Assembly: GCF_007644105.1 (NCBI RefSeq)
Contig: NZ_VFAC01000012.1
Span: forward strand, 1-64,000
Length of the DNA stretch: 64,000 nt
Reading direction: 5' to 3'
Source of the DNA: Elioraea rosea
Lineage (GTDB): Bacteria; Pseudomonadota; Alphaproteobacteria; Acetobacterales; Acetobacteraceae
Positions within the stretch are counted from its first letter, which is position 1. Each line of letters begins with the position of its first letter. A program made the translations under genes and the position numbers. Under the pieces are notes generated by a model that made no database searches, was not told where the DNA came from, and saw nothing but the letters and a program-made list of their open reading frames with translations. This document shows, piece by piece, positions 1-18,328 of the stretch.

Positions 1-1184
<1,184 letters not shown>

Positions 1185-1239
1185 GGTCTCTCTCCGTCGG
1201 GCGTCTGGTCAGCAGCGCCAGTTCAGGGGTTGGTTCGTC

Positions 1240-1713
1240 TTACCAGCGGTAATGCGAGAACGCGCGGTTGGCCTCGGCCATCCGGTGCGTGTCCTCACGC
1301 TTCTTCACGGCCGAGCCGCGGTTGTTCGCGGCATCGAGCAGCTCGTTGCTCAGCCGGTCGCGCATCGTGTGCTCGCCGCGCTTGCGCGAGGCGTCGATCA
1401 GCCACCGGATCGCCAGAGCCTGGCGTCGTTCGGCGCGCACCTCGACGGGCACCTGGTAGGTCGCGCCGCCAACGCGGCGGGAGCGCACCTCCACGGCCGG
1501 CTTCACGTTCTCCATCGCCTCGTGGAAGACGCGGAGAGGATCGGTGTTCGGCACGCGGCGCTTCACGACGTCGAGCGCGCCGTAGACGATCGCCTCGGCT
1601 GCGGACTTCTTGCCGTCGTACATCAGCGCATTCATGAACTTCGACAACACGAGGTCGCCGAACTTCGGATCGGGCAGGACTTCGCGCTTCTCTGCGCGGT
1701 GGCGGCGGGACAT
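1240..1713 (-). CDS. rpsG: 30S ribosomal protein S7
   Basis: Primary 16S rRNA-binding protein that organises the head of the 30S subunit. The product is 157 residues, the normal length, and begins [10 protein letters not shown], with the typical internal [12 protein letters not shown] and the C-terminal AFSHYRW. It follows rpsL after 17 nt, so the two are cotranscribed. In most bacteria S7 is the translational repressor of the str operon and fusA comes next; here tuf follows after 55 nt instead. Identity is certain from sequence; the regulatory role is family knowledge. Confidence 0.98.
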   Translation of the reverse strand: MSRRHRAEKREVLPDPKFGDLVLSKFMNALMYDGKKSAAEAIVYGALDVVKRRVPNTDPLRVFHEAMENVKPAVEVRSRRVGGATYQVPVEVRAERRQALAIRWLIDASRKRGEHTMRDRLSNELLDAANNRGSAVKKREDTHRMAEANRAFSHYRW

Positions 1714-1730
1714 CTCTCAGCTCCTCCCGA

Positions 1731-2102
1731 TCACTTCGGCCGCTTCGCGCCGTACAGCGACCGGCGCTGGCGACGCTTGGCGATGCCCTGCGTGTCGAGC
1801 ACGCCGCGCAGGATGTGGTAGCGCACGCCCGGCAGGTCCTTCACGCGGCCGCCACGGATCATGACGACCGAGTGCTCCTGCAGGTTGTGGCCCTCACCGG
1901 GGATGTAGGACACCACCTCGTAGCCGTTGGTCAGGCGCACCTTGGCCACCTTGCGAAGAGCCGAGTTCGGCTTCTTCGGCGTGGTGGTGTAGACGCGCGT
2001 GCAGACGCCGCGCTTCTGCGGGCAGCCCTGCAGCGCGGGCACCTTGTTCCGCTTGCGCTTGTCGTGGCGCTCCTTGCGGATCAGCTGGCTGATCGTCGGC
2101 AT
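1731..2102 (-). CDS. rpsL: 30S ribosomal protein S12
   Basis: Decoding-centre protein of the 30S subunit. The start is placed at the ATG giving [10 protein letters not shown], which yields 123 residues, the family length; an upstream in-frame extension is not S12-like. The streptomycin-determining segment [13 protein letters not shown] has lysines at the usual positions, so the allele looks like the sensitive wild type. It is the first gene of the str operon, about 200 nt downstream of a good sigma-70-type promoter (2312-2340). Confidence 0.98.
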   Translation of the reverse strand: MPTISQLIRKERHDKRKRNKVPALQGCPQKRGVCTRVYTTTPKKPNSALRKVAKVRLTNGYEVVSYIPGEGHNLQEHSVVMIRGGRVKDLPGVRYHILRGVLDTQGIAKRRQRRSLYGAKRPK

Positions 2103-2311
2103 CCAGACCCTCTTGCCTCGGCCGCCGGCCAACCCGGCCATGCGGCACTCGAACCCACGCAACGATGCGGGCCCCGGCACTGGCCGGCGCCCGCTGGCTC
2201 AACCCGTCCCCGACCTCGGCCACCCTGACGATCAGGAGCGGCGGCACCGGAGCCGAAGCATGTCCAAAACCTCTCACCCGAACCGTTGTGCGGCCGGGGT
2301 CAAGGGCGCGG

Positions 2312-2340
2312 AACCTACGAGGGGGTCACCCCCCTGTCAA
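2312..2340 (-). promoter_or_regulatory. Putative sigma-70-type promoter of the str operon (rpsL)
   Basis: On the minus strand a perfect -35 TTGACA (2335-2340) is followed after 17 nt by TAGGTT (2312-2317) as the -10. This lies in the 326-nt gap between rpoC (ends 2429) and rpsL (starts 2102), leaving a leader of about 200 nt. The spacer contains the 13-nt palindrome GGGGGTCACCCCC (2321-2333), which could be an operator or only a local inverted repeat. Apart from this I see no other feature in 2103-2428. Confidence 0.65.
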
Positions 2341-2428
2341 GCATCGCCTCGCCCGCCGCGCCGGGCGAAACGGCGGGGCATGGCAGGACCACGCCTCCGG
2401 CATGGCCGTGCCAGCCCCGCAACGCCTC

Positions 2429-10850
<8,422 letters not shown>

Positions 10851-10936
10851 CGCAACCCCCGCGTCAGCCATGCATCTTCGAAAACCCGGTCCCTTCCCGG
10901 CCCGCACGCGCGCGGCCGGTTGCGCCAATGGCAATC

Positions 10937-10967
10937 CCCGGGCGGAGGAGGGTCGCCCCCGCCCGGG
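10937..10967 (-). promoter_or_regulatory. rplL-rpoB intergenic hairpin (candidate attenuator or processing site)
   Basis: A perfect 9-bp inverted repeat (10937-10945 CCCGGGCGG with 10959-10967 CCGCCCGGG) encloses a 13-nt loop. It sits between rplL and rpoB, where many bacteria have a partial terminator or RNase III site that lowers rpoBC relative to rplJL. There is no U tract, so full termination is unlikely. The stem is seen; the attenuation role is inferred from position. Confidence 0.55.
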
Positions 10968-11012
10968 TGCCAGGCGCGGCCGCAGCCGCGCCGATCGTCA
11001 GGTCTGTCGAAA

Positions 11013-11399
11013 TCACTTGATCTCGACGGTCGCACCCTGCTCCTCGAGCACCTTCTTGATCTTCTCGGCCTCGTCCTTGTTCACGCCGGCCTTCACTTCC
11101 TTCGGCGCGCCCTCGACGAGGTCCTTGGCCTCCTTCAGGCCGAGACCCGTGATCGTGCGGATCTCCTTGATCACGTTGATCTTCTTTTCGCCCGACTTGG
11201 CGAGGATCACGGTGAACTCGGTCTGCGCCTCGGCGGCCGGAGCGGCGGCACCGCCACCGGCAGCGGGAGCGGCGGCAGCAACCGCCACCGGCGCTGCGGC
11301 GGAGACGCCCCACTTCTCCTCGAGCATCTTCGAGAGCTCGGCGGCCTCGATAACGGTCAGGTTCGACAGCTCGTCGACGAGCTTCGCGAGATCAGCCAT
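11013..11399 (-). CDS. rplL: 50S ribosomal protein L7/L12
   Basis: Stalk protein that recruits translational GTPases. It has 128 residues: an N-terminal dimerisation domain ([20 protein letters not shown]), an Ala/Gly/Pro-rich hinge at about residues 37-56, and the C-terminal factor-binding domain ending [18 protein letters not shown]. It follows rplJ after 105 nt as the second gene of the rplJL unit. Full length and typical. Confidence 0.98.
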   Translation of the reverse strand: MADLAKLVDELSNLTVIEAAELSKMLEEKWGVSAAAPVAVAAAAPAAGGGAAAPAAEAQTEFTVILAKSGEKKINVIKEIRTITGLGLKEAKDLVEGAPKEVKAGVNKDEAEKIKKVLEEQGATVEIK

Positions 11400-11504
11400 T
11401 GGTCATCATCCTTCGTATCTCGGCGCCGGGCTGTGCCCCGTACGCCATTCGGTTCCTGCTTCTGCTGGCGGAGGCGACCATCGCCCCGCGCCGGGTGCGC
11501 CTTC

Positions 11505-12023
11505 TCAGGCTGCCTCGTCCTTCTTGGCGTAGGCCGAGAGCACCCGCGCCACCTGCCCCGCCGGGGCCTGCAGCACGCCCGCCACACGCGTCGCCGGGCT
11601 GACCAGGAGGCCGAGCAGCTTCGCCCGCAGCGCCTCGATCGACGGCAGCTCGGCAAGTGCCTTGATGCCATCGGCGTTCAGCGTCTGCGCGCCAAGCGCG
11701 CCGCCCACGATCTCCAGCTTCTCGTTGGTCTTGGCGAACTCGACGGCGGTCTTCGCCGCGGCAACGGGATCCTTGGCCCAGGCAAGGGCGGTCGGACCCT
11801 GGAGCAGCGGAGAGATGCCATCGAACCGGGTGCCCTGAAGGGCGAGACGGGCAAGGCGGTTCTTGGCCACCTTGTAGGTCACCCCCGCATCCCTCATCCG
11901 CCGGCGCAGCTCCGACACCTCCGCCACCGTCAGCCCCGCGTTGCGGGTGACGACGACGATCGACGTCTCGGCGAACACCGAGGCGAGAGAGGCAACGGCT
12001 TCCCTCTTCTCGATACGGTCCAC
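11505..12023 (-). CDS. rplJ: 50S ribosomal protein L10
   Basis: L10 anchors L7/L12 dimers to the 50S stalk. The best start is a GTG at 12021-12023 giving VDRIEKREAVASL, the usual L10 N-terminus, with a GGAGACGG ribosome binding site a few bases upstream; this gives 172 residues. The C-terminal helix that binds L12 ends SAYAKKDEAA. It is preceded by a structured 397-nt leader, fitting the known autoregulation of this operon by L10-L12. Confidence 0.95.
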   Translation of the reverse strand: MDRIEKREAVASLASVFAETSIVVVTRNAGLTVAEVSELRRRMRDAGVTYKVAKNRLARLALQGTRFDGISPLLQGPTALAWAKDPVAAAKTAVEFAKTNEKLEIVGGALGAQTLNADGIKALAELPSIEALRAKLLGLLVSPATRVAGVLQAPAGQVARVLSAYAKKDEAA

Positions 12024-12420
12024 GTCCCGTCTCCATCGCTGCGGCCGCCGGAGGACCCCACGATGGGGCACCCCACACGGCCGCGTTCCCATGGACCACG
12101 ACCCCGACTGGACTGGCCCAGCCGGGTTCCTGGCCCGGTTCGCCTGTCCAGACGCAGAAGACCAGGAACCGGCACGCACCACTCTGTCCGCCCCGAAAGG
12201 CGGAGAGCGGCGCCGGATCCCGTTCTCCCTGTCTACCGCGTGCGGGGAAGCCCCCTTCAACCCGGCCCTCTCGCGAAGGCGCGGGACATGCGGTCTCGGA
12301 CAGGTGCGGGTGACAGCCACACTTCGCCGCCACCCTGCCTTCGCCGCGCCCGCCCGAAGGCGGAGCACGGCAAACCAGCAGCAAGCCGGGCGCCTAGCCC
12401 GGCCTGCCGAAACCCTTGCC
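12024..12420 (-). ncRNA. rplJ leader region with several hairpins (candidate L10 leader)
   Basis: This 397-nt gap between rplA and rplJ has no credible gene. It contains several perfect inverted repeats: a 7-bp stem 12385-12391/12397-12403 just after rplA; CCGCC-UUCG-GGCGG on the minus strand at 12350-12363, and a related CCGCC/GGCGG stem at 12188-12203; and a nested structure with outer CTGGAC/GTCCAG (12108-12113/12146-12151) enclosing CCGGG/CCCGG (12122-12126/12134-12138). L10-L12 is known to repress translation by binding such leaders in other bacteria; which part is the binding site here I cannot tell. Confidence 0.5.
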
Positions 12421-13137
12421 TCAGCCCGTCAGCGAGGCGACGTCCACCTTCACGCCGGGGCCCATCGTCGAGGAGAGCGACACCTTCTTCACGTAGGTGC
12501 CCTTCGCCCCGGTGGGCTTCGCGCGCTGGATGGCCTCGATGAAGGCGCGGGCGTTCTCGAGGATCTTGTCCTCCGGGAACGAGGCCTTGCCAATGCCGGC
12601 ATGGACGATGCCCGCCTTCTCCGCGCGGAACTCGACCTGGCCGGCCTTGGCGGCCTGCACGGCGCCCTTCACGTCCATCGTGACGGTGCCGAGCTTCGGG
12701 TTCGGCATTAGGCCGCGCGGCCCGAGAACCTTACCGAGCCGGCCGACGAGCGCCATCATGTCCGGCGTCGCGATGCAGCGGTCGAAATCCATCGTGCCGC
12801 CCTGGACGACCTCGGCGAGATCCTCCGCGCCCACGATGTCGGCCCCGGCCGCCTTCGCCTCGTCAGCCTTCGCGCCCTTGGCGAACACGGCGACGCGCAG
12901 CGTCTTGCCCGTGCCGTTCGGCAGGCTCAGCATGCCGCGCACCGCTTGGTCGGCGTGGCGGGGGTCGATGCCGAGGTTCATCGAGATCTCGATCGTCTCG
13001 TCGAACTTCGCCTTCGCCCCGGCCTTGGCGAGCTTCACCGCCTCGGCGAGCGGATAGGCGCGGCCGGTGTCGACGCCGCTGCGCAGCGCCTGGAGACGCT
13101 TGCCGCCAACCTTGCGAGCTTCGGTTGCCTGCGCCAT
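12421..13137 (-). CDS. rplA: 50S ribosomal protein L1
   Basis: L1 forms the mobile stalk near the ribosomal E site and in other bacteria represses the L11-L1 operon. The 238 residues contain the characteristic [14 protein letters not shown] segment and end [10 protein letters not shown]. It starts 3 nt after the rplK stop codon, so the two are translated from one message. Full length. Confidence 0.98.
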   Translation of the reverse strand: MAQATEARKVGGKRLQALRSGVDTGRAYPLAEAVKLAKAGAKAKFDETIEISMNLGIDPRHADQAVRGMLSLPNGTGKTLRVAVFAKGAKADEAKAAGADIVGAEDLAEVVQGGTMDFDRCIATPDMMALVGRLGKVLGPRGLMPNPKLGTVTMDVKGAVQAAKAGQVEFRAEKAGIVHAGIGKASFPEDKILENARAFIEAIQRAKPTGAKGTYVKKVSLSSTMGPGVKVDVASLTG

Positions 13138-13140
13138 CGC

Positions 13141-13575
13141 TCAGCCCTCCACCACGTCGAGGCCCATCGAGCGGGCCGAGCCTGCGAGCATGCGCATCGC
13201 GGCCTCCTCGTCGTAGCAATTCATGTCCTTCATCTTGACCTTGGCGATCTCGCGCAGCTGCTCCTGTGTCACGCGCCCGACCTTCGCCCCCTTGCCCGTC
13301 GTCTGGCTGCCCTTGTCCAGCTTGGCGGCCTTCAGCAAAAAGTAGGTGTTCGGCGGCGTCTTGGTGACAAAGGTGAAGCTTCGGTCGGCATAGGCGGTGA
13401 TCACCACCGGCGTCGGCGTGCCGGGCTCCATGCCCTGGGTCGCGGCATTGAACTCCTTGCAGAACTGCATGATGTTCAGGCCGCGCTGGCCGAGCGCAGG
13501 GCCGACCGGCGGCGACGGGTTGGCTTTCCCGGCCGGGATCTGCAACTTGATGTAGCCGACGATCTTCTTCGCCAT
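13141..13575 (-). CDS. rplK: 50S ribosomal protein L11
   Basis: L11 forms the GTPase-associated centre with 23S rRNA. The product has 144 residues: an N-terminal domain ([31 protein letters not shown]) and a C-terminal RNA-binding domain ([20 protein letters not shown]). Its ATG is preceded by a hairpin that contains the likely Shine-Dalgarno bases AGGGG. It has its own candidate promoter at 13669-13697, which separates it from the upstream metallophosphoesterase gene. Confidence 0.98.
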   Translation of the reverse strand: MAKKIVGYIKLQIPAGKANPSPPVGPALGQRGLNIMQFCKEFNAATQGMEPGTPTPVVITAYADRSFTFVTKTPPNTYFLLKAAKLDKGSQTTGKGAKVGRVTQEQLREIAKVKMKDMNCYDEEAAMRMLAGSARSMGLDVVEG

Positions 13576-13585
13576 AGGCGTTCAA

Positions 13586-13635
13586 CCCCTGGTTTCAGGG
13601 GGCCGCGGTGCTGACGGGATGCGCGAACGCATCCC
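13586..13635 (-). promoter_or_regulatory. rplK leader hairpins
   Basis: Two perfect stem-loops lie in the leader of rplK. The first (13616-13635) is GGGATGCG/CGCATCCC with the tetraloop UUCG on the minus strand. The second (13586-13601) is CCCCTG/CAGGGG with a 4-nt loop and includes the probable Shine-Dalgarno bases of rplK. This is the position where L1 binds to repress the L11-L1 operon in other bacteria, so a role in autoregulation is plausible but unproven. Confidence 0.5.
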
Positions 13636-13668
13636 TCCCGCGTCCCGTGTATGTCTGCGAGGAGCGGG

Positions 13669-13697
13669 GATATAGAGCCGCGCCGGGGGCGTGTCCA
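13669..13697 (-). promoter_or_regulatory. Putative promoter of rplK-rplA-rplJ-rplL-rpoBC
   Basis: Minus-strand -35 TGGACA (13692-13697), a 17-nt spacer and -10 TATATC (13669-13674). It lies in the 170-nt gap between the metallophosphoesterase stop and rplK and would give a leader of about 85 nt carrying the two hairpins at 13586-13635. Confidence 0.6.
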
Positions 13698-13745
13698 GCC
13701 ACAAAACGCAGGGGAGACCTGCGCCGGGGCCGTCGGGTGCGTGGA

Positions 13746-14717
13746 TCAGGCGGTCGCCGCCCCGGTGCCGGTGACCTCGATCAGAGAGATCTCGGGCGGC
13801 ACGCCGAAGCGCACAGGCAGGACCGAGAAGCCGAGCCCGCCGGAGACGACGAGGTGGCGACCCCGATCCGTCACATGGCCATGCGCGTAGCGACCGGCCT
13901 CGGGCAGGTGCGCAACCGGCCCGCCGAGGACGGGAATCCGAACCTGGCCGCCATGGGTGTGGCCGGAGATGGTCAGGCCCACCCGGCACGGCACCCGGCG
14001 AAACAGCTCCGGCTCGTGCGCCATCAGGATCACGGGCGCATCGTCCGTCACCGCCCGGAGCGTGCGGGGGAGGTCATCGGCGCCGGCATAGCGGCCACCG
14101 CCGAGGGGGCGGGCCATCGCGCTGTCGGTTCCGGCGAGCCAGAAGCGCTGGCCGCCATGGTGAAGCGGCTCTGCCTCGTTCTGGTAGACGCGCACGCCTG
14201 CCCAGCGCAGCGCGGCCCGAATGGGGCCAGGACCGCCTGCCTCCCACCAGTCATGGTTGCCGAGCACGGCGTGGGCGCCGAGCGGCGCGCGAAGTCGGGC
14301 GAGCTCTGCGGCCCAGACCTCAGGCCTGCCCTCCTCGGGGCGGATCCGCCGAAGGCCCGGGGCGAAATCGCCCGGCAGCACGATCAGGTCAGGGGCGAGG
14401 GCATTGGTGCGCGCGACGATCTCGGCCACGCGCTCGGGCGGCATGAACGGCTCGCAGGCGTGCAGGTCGGCAAGCACGGCGATGCGAAGCGGCGCGCCCT
14501 GCCAGCCAACCATCGGCACGCGATAGGGGACGACGGCGAGACGGAACGCCGGCTCGATGCCGAATGCCTTCGACGCGCCAGCGAAGAGCGAGACGCCGAC
14601 GGCAGCGAGGCCCCGCATCAGCTTCCGCCGCGTCGGCATCCTGACGGCCGGAGCGCCCGGCCTGGCCCTGCGCACGCGGCGTGCGGCGCGGATCCCCTGT
14701 GTTCTCAGCGTCGTCAC
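13746..14717 (-). CDS. Metallophosphoesterase (YkuE-like) coupled to nusG
   Basis: Calcineurin-like phosphoesterase of 323 residues. Metal-ligand motifs are in the canonical order: DLHA, GDF, GNHDWW and GHTHGGQ. The N-terminus has a twin-arginine-like export signal (MPTRRKLMRGLAAVG) that starts at an internal ATG at 14639, so the protein may be periplasmic or membrane-tethered. The GTG at 14717 overlaps the nusG stop by 4 nt, suggesting translational coupling; 14639 is the alternative start. YkuE relatives act on phosphoesters at the membrane, possibly of lipids; the substrate here is unknown. Its place between nusG and rplK, genes normally adjacent, is unusual. Confidence 0.88.
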   Translation of the reverse strand: MTTLRTQGIRAARRVRRARPGAPAVRMPTRRKLMRGLAAVGVSLFAGASKAFGIEPAFRLAVVPYRVPMVGWQGAPLRIAVLADLHACEPFMPPERVAEIVARTNALAPDLIVLPGDFAPGLRRIRPEEGRPEVWAAELARLRAPLGAHAVLGNHDWWEAGGPGPIRAALRWAGVRVYQNEAEPLHHGGQRFWLAGTDSAMARPLGGGRYAGADDLPRTLRAVTDDAPVILMAHEPELFRRVPCRVGLTISGHTHGGQVRIPVLGGPVAHLPEAGRYAHGHVTDRGRHLVVSGGLGFSVLPVRFGVPPEISLIEVTGTGAATA

Positions 14718-15307
14718 ACCTTTTCCACCTGGCCGTATTCCAGCTCCACCGGCGTCGCGCGGCCGAAGATCGACACGGAAACCTTGACCCTTCCCTTCTC
14801 CTCGTCGACTTCCTCGACGACGCCGTTGAAGCTCGTGAACGGCCCGTCGGCGACGCGCACCTGCTCGCCGACCTCGAACGTGATAGATGGGCGCGGCTTT
14901 TCCACGCCTTCCTGCACCGCCTTCACGATGCGGTCAGCTTCTGCATCCGTGATCGGCGAGGGGCGGCCCTTGCCGCCGAGGAAGTTCGTGACCTTCGGCG
15001 TGTTCTTGACGAGGTGCCAGGTGTCGTCGGTCATCTCCATCCGCACCAGCACGTAGCCGGGGAAGAACTTCCGCTCTCCCGCCACCTTCTGGCCGCGGCG
15101 AACCTCGACGACCTCCTCCATTGGCACGAGCACGTCCTCGAACTTCTCGCCGAGGCCCTTCTGCTCCGCCTGCTTCTTGATGTCCTGCGCGACCTTCTTC
15201 TCGAAGCCCGAGTAGACATGGATGACGTACCAGCGCTTGCGGCCGGCCGAAGACGGCGGCGCGACGGGGCGAACCGCGGGGAGACCCTGATCGGTACTCG
15301 TGTTCAT
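14714..15307 (-). CDS. nusG: Transcription termination/antitermination protein NusG
   Basis: NusG binds RNA polymerase and Rho or ribosomal S10. The start at 15307 (MNTSTDQGLP) has GGAGGGC upstream and gives 197 residues. The NGN domain begins RKRWYVIHVYSGFEKKVA and contains FFPGYVLV; the C-terminal KOW domain contains VADGPFTSFNGVV. It follows secE after 13 nt. A short extra N-terminal tail precedes the NGN domain, as is common. Confidence 0.97.
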   Translation of the reverse strand: MNTSTDQGLPAVRPVAPPSSAGRKRWYVIHVYSGFEKKVAQDIKKQAEQKGLGEKFEDVLVPMEEVVEVRRGQKVAGERKFFPGYVLVRMEMTDDTWHLVKNTPKVTNFLGGKGRPSPITDAEADRIVKAVQEGVEKPRPSITFEVGEQVRVADGPFTSFNGVVEEVDEEKGRVKVSVSIFGRATPVELEYGQVEKV

Positions 15308-15320
15308 GGGCTTGCCCTCC

Positions 15321-15518
15321 TCAGGCGCCGAAGCCGAACAGCGTCCGGACGCCGAATCCGATGACCTGGTCGACCAGGAAGAAGAAGATCGCCGCAGCGA
15401 TCGAAAGCGCAAACACCAGGCCGGTGGTGATCAGCGTCTCCTTGCGCGAGGGCCATGTGACCTTCGCCAACTCCTGCCGCACCTGGCGCACGAACAGTGC
15501 GGGATCGGGTCGAGCCAT
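15321..15518 (-). CDS. secE: Preprotein translocase subunit SecE
   Basis: Small essential subunit of the SecYEG inner-membrane channel. The ATG at 15518 gives 65 residues: an amphipathic segment with the conserved RQELAKVTWPSRKE, then one transmembrane helix (TTGLVFALSIAAAIFFFLV). GAAGG precedes the start. Its place just before nusG and after tRNA-Trp is the classic arrangement. Confidence 0.95.
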   Translation of the reverse strand: MARPDPALFVRQVRQELAKVTWPSRKETLITTGLVFALSIAAAIFFFLVDQVIGFGVRTLFGFGA

Positions 15519-15635
15519 CGTCTGCCTTCTCGTCAAACGGCCGGGAACGCCATTGGTTTACCGACGCCACTGGCCTTGCCCGGGCCGCAACCGCGCAGCG
15601 CCCGGAACAGCCCGGCGCGCGCACCGAACCCGGCC

Positions 15636-15712
15636 TGGCAGGGGTGGAGGGTCTCGAACCCCCAACCTCCGGTTTTGGAGACCGGCGCTCTAGCCAATTG
15701 AGCTACACCCCT
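15636..15712 (-). tRNA. tRNA-Trp (CCA)
   Basis: A complete cloverleaf of 77 nt including an encoded 3' CCA. The acceptor stem is AGGGGTG/CACCCCT, the anticodon arm is CCGGT-CTCCAAA-ACCGG with anticodon CCA, and the T loop is TTCGAGA. It lies 117 nt upstream of secE and downstream of the tuf terminator, as in many proteobacteria. Confidence 0.98.
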
Positions 15713-15783
15713 AGCCGGATCGCCGCGCACCTCCCCTGCCGGATGGTCGGGAAGGCGCGTCGCTGACCGGGAAGGCGCGTTCC

Positions 15784-15810
15784 ATATACCAGCGCGCGCC
15801 CGCCGTCAGC
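15784..15810 (-). promoter_or_regulatory. Weak candidate promoter for tRNA-Trp-secE-nusG
   Basis: Minus-strand -10 TATATG (15784-15789) with CTGACG (15805-15810) as the -35 at a short 15-nt spacing. The tuf terminator lies upstream, so a new promoter is needed in this interval; this is the best match I see, but the spacing is poor. Confidence 0.35.
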
Positions 15811-15857
15811 CCTGAATTTGACAGGACTGACCCCTGCCCGGACCGCATCCGGGCATG

Positions 15858-15886
15858 AAAAACCCCCGCCTCTGCGGGGCGGGGGT
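15858..15886 (-). terminator. Rho-independent terminator of tuf copy 2
   Basis: On the minus strand a perfect 8-bp stem CCCCCGCC/GGCGGGGG (15863-15870 with 15878-15885) is followed directly by a run of five T. It begins about 30 nt after the tuf stop codon at 15916. A canonical intrinsic terminator. Confidence 0.9.
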
Positions 15887-15915
15887 CTTCCGGTTCCCGG
15901 AACGGGCTCAGCGTC

Positions 15916-17106
<1,191 letters not shown>

Positions 17107-17170
17107 GGGTGTTGCCTGCCGTGTTCGGTGTTGACGTTCGGGGTGGAGAGGAAGACTCGGGCGCTCAGAC

Positions 17171-17244
17171 TGGAGCGGGTGACGGGAATCGAACCCGCAC
17201 AACCAGCTTGGAAGGCTGGGGCTCTACCATTGAGCTACACCCGC
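17171..17244 (-). tRNA. tRNA-Gly (UCC)
   Basis: A 74-nt cloverleaf with encoded CCA. The acceptor stem is GCGGGTG/CACCCGC, the anticodon arm CCAGC-CTTCCAA-GCTGG with anticodon TCC, and the T arm GCGGG-TTCGATT-CCCGT. It lies between tRNA-Tyr and tuf, 57 nt after the former. Confidence 0.98.
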
Positions 17245-17301
17245 ACCGTTGAGCGACAACGCGTCCAGAATGAAGTCCGGTCTTGCCGTCCAGAAGCGGG
17301 G

Positions 17302-17387
17302 TGGTGGAGGGGGTTGGATTTGAACCAACGTAGGCGTGCGCCAACGGATTTACAGTCCGTCCCCTTTAGCCACTCGGGCACCCCTCC
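17302..17387 (-). tRNA. tRNA-Tyr (GUA)
   Basis: An 86-nt class II tRNA with a long variable arm and encoded CCA. The acceptor stem is GGAGGGG/CCCCTCC, and the anticodon arm ACGGA-CTGTAAA-TCCGT carries anticodon GTA. It is the first gene of the tRNA-Tyr/tRNA-Gly/tuf unit. Confidence 0.98.
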
Positions 17388-17418
17388 GAGGCCCCGCTGC
17401 CTGCAGCGGCAGGGCGGC

Positions 17419-17447
17419 GGAATGGGGCATTTCCGCCGCGCTGTCAA
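17419..17447 (-). promoter_or_regulatory. Candidate promoter of the tRNA-Tyr/tRNA-Gly/tuf unit
   Basis: A perfect minus-strand -35 TTGACA (17442-17447) is followed after 17 nt by CATTCC (17419-17424), a weak -10. The mature tRNA-Tyr begins about 30 nt downstream. It lies in the 123-nt gap shared with the divergent rlmB gene. Confidence 0.5.
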
Positions 17448-17510
17448 CGCGCCTCTCGCCTTGGCTGCCGCCACTTTCGCGATGCCCCCGCCTCGGCCCA
17501 TTGTGGGGCA

Positions 17511-18314
17511 ATGAGGCAGGGCAAGGACCATCGCCGCCACGGCGGCAGGCGCGCACACGACCGGACGCATGACCGCGGCGCCGATGCAGCAGGCGCGGCG
17601 TACTGGCTGCATGGGCTGCACGCCGTCGCCGCAGCGCTCGCCAATCCTGCCCGCAGGGCGAGGCGGCTTCTCGCGACGGCGGAGGCCCTTCCCGCCCTGG
17701 CCACCACGGTGGTGGACCCCTGGACGATCCAGCCGGAGCGGGTCGAGGCGCAGGCGATCGCGGCCCTGCTTCCTCCCGGCGCGGTGCACCAGGGCCTGGC
17801 GCTGCTCGCCGACCCGCTGGAGCCGCCGCCGCTCGCAGAGATCGTCGAGGCGACCGACGGCCCTGTCCTCGTGCTCGACCAGGTGACGGACCCGCGCAAT
17901 GTCGGCGCCATCCTGCGCTCGGCCGCAGCCTTCGGCGCCGCCGCGGTGGTGGTGCAGGACAGGCACGCCCCGGGCGAAGGCGGGGCGATGGCCCGCGCGG
18001 CAGCAGGCGCGCTCGAACGCGTGCCGCTGGTGCGCGAGGTGAACATCGCCCGCACGCTCGAGGCGCTGAAGAAGGCGGGGCTCTGGGTCGTCGGGCTCGA
18101 CGGCGAGGCGCAGACGACGCTCGCCGGCGCGGGCCTCGGCGACCGTCGCCTCGCGCTCGTTCTCGGCGCGGAGGACGAGGGAATGCGGCGACTGACCCGG
18201 GAGGCGTGCGACACGCTCGTGCGCCTGCCGCAGACGGGCGCAGTGGAGAGCTTGAATGTCTCTGTCGCCGCCGCCGTCGCGCTCTACTCCGTCATGGCCG
18301 AGCGGCTCGAATAA
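17511..18314 (+). CDS. rlmB: 23S rRNA (guanosine-2'-O-)-methyltransferase, TrmH/SpoU family
   Basis: SAM-dependent 2'-O-methyltransferase, probably of 23S rRNA G2251. The 267 residues have an N-terminal substrate-binding domain starting at YWLHGLHAVAAAL and a C-terminal trefoil-knot domain with DQVTDPRNVGAILR (motif 1), LVLGAEDEGM (motif 2) and VESLNVSVAAAV (motif 3). A short Arg/His-rich tail precedes the first domain. It is divergent from the tRNA-Tyr operon and heads a small plus-strand cluster with the hydratase and LOG genes. The exact nucleotide target is inferred from the RlmB-like architecture. Confidence 0.88.
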   Translation: MRQGKDHRRHGGRRAHDRTHDRGADAAGAAYWLHGLHAVAAALANPARRARRLLATAEALPALATTVVDPWTIQPERVEAQAIAALLPPGAVHQGLALLADPLEPPPLAEIVEATDGPVLVLDQVTDPRNVGAILRSAAAFGAAAVVVQDRHAPGEGGAMARAAAGALERVPLVREVNIARTLEALKKAGLWVVGLDGEAQTTLAGAGLGDRRLALVLGAEDEGMRRLTREACDTLVRLPQTGAVESLNVSVAAAVALYSVMAERLE

Positions 18315-18328
18315 CGGGAGGAACGACG

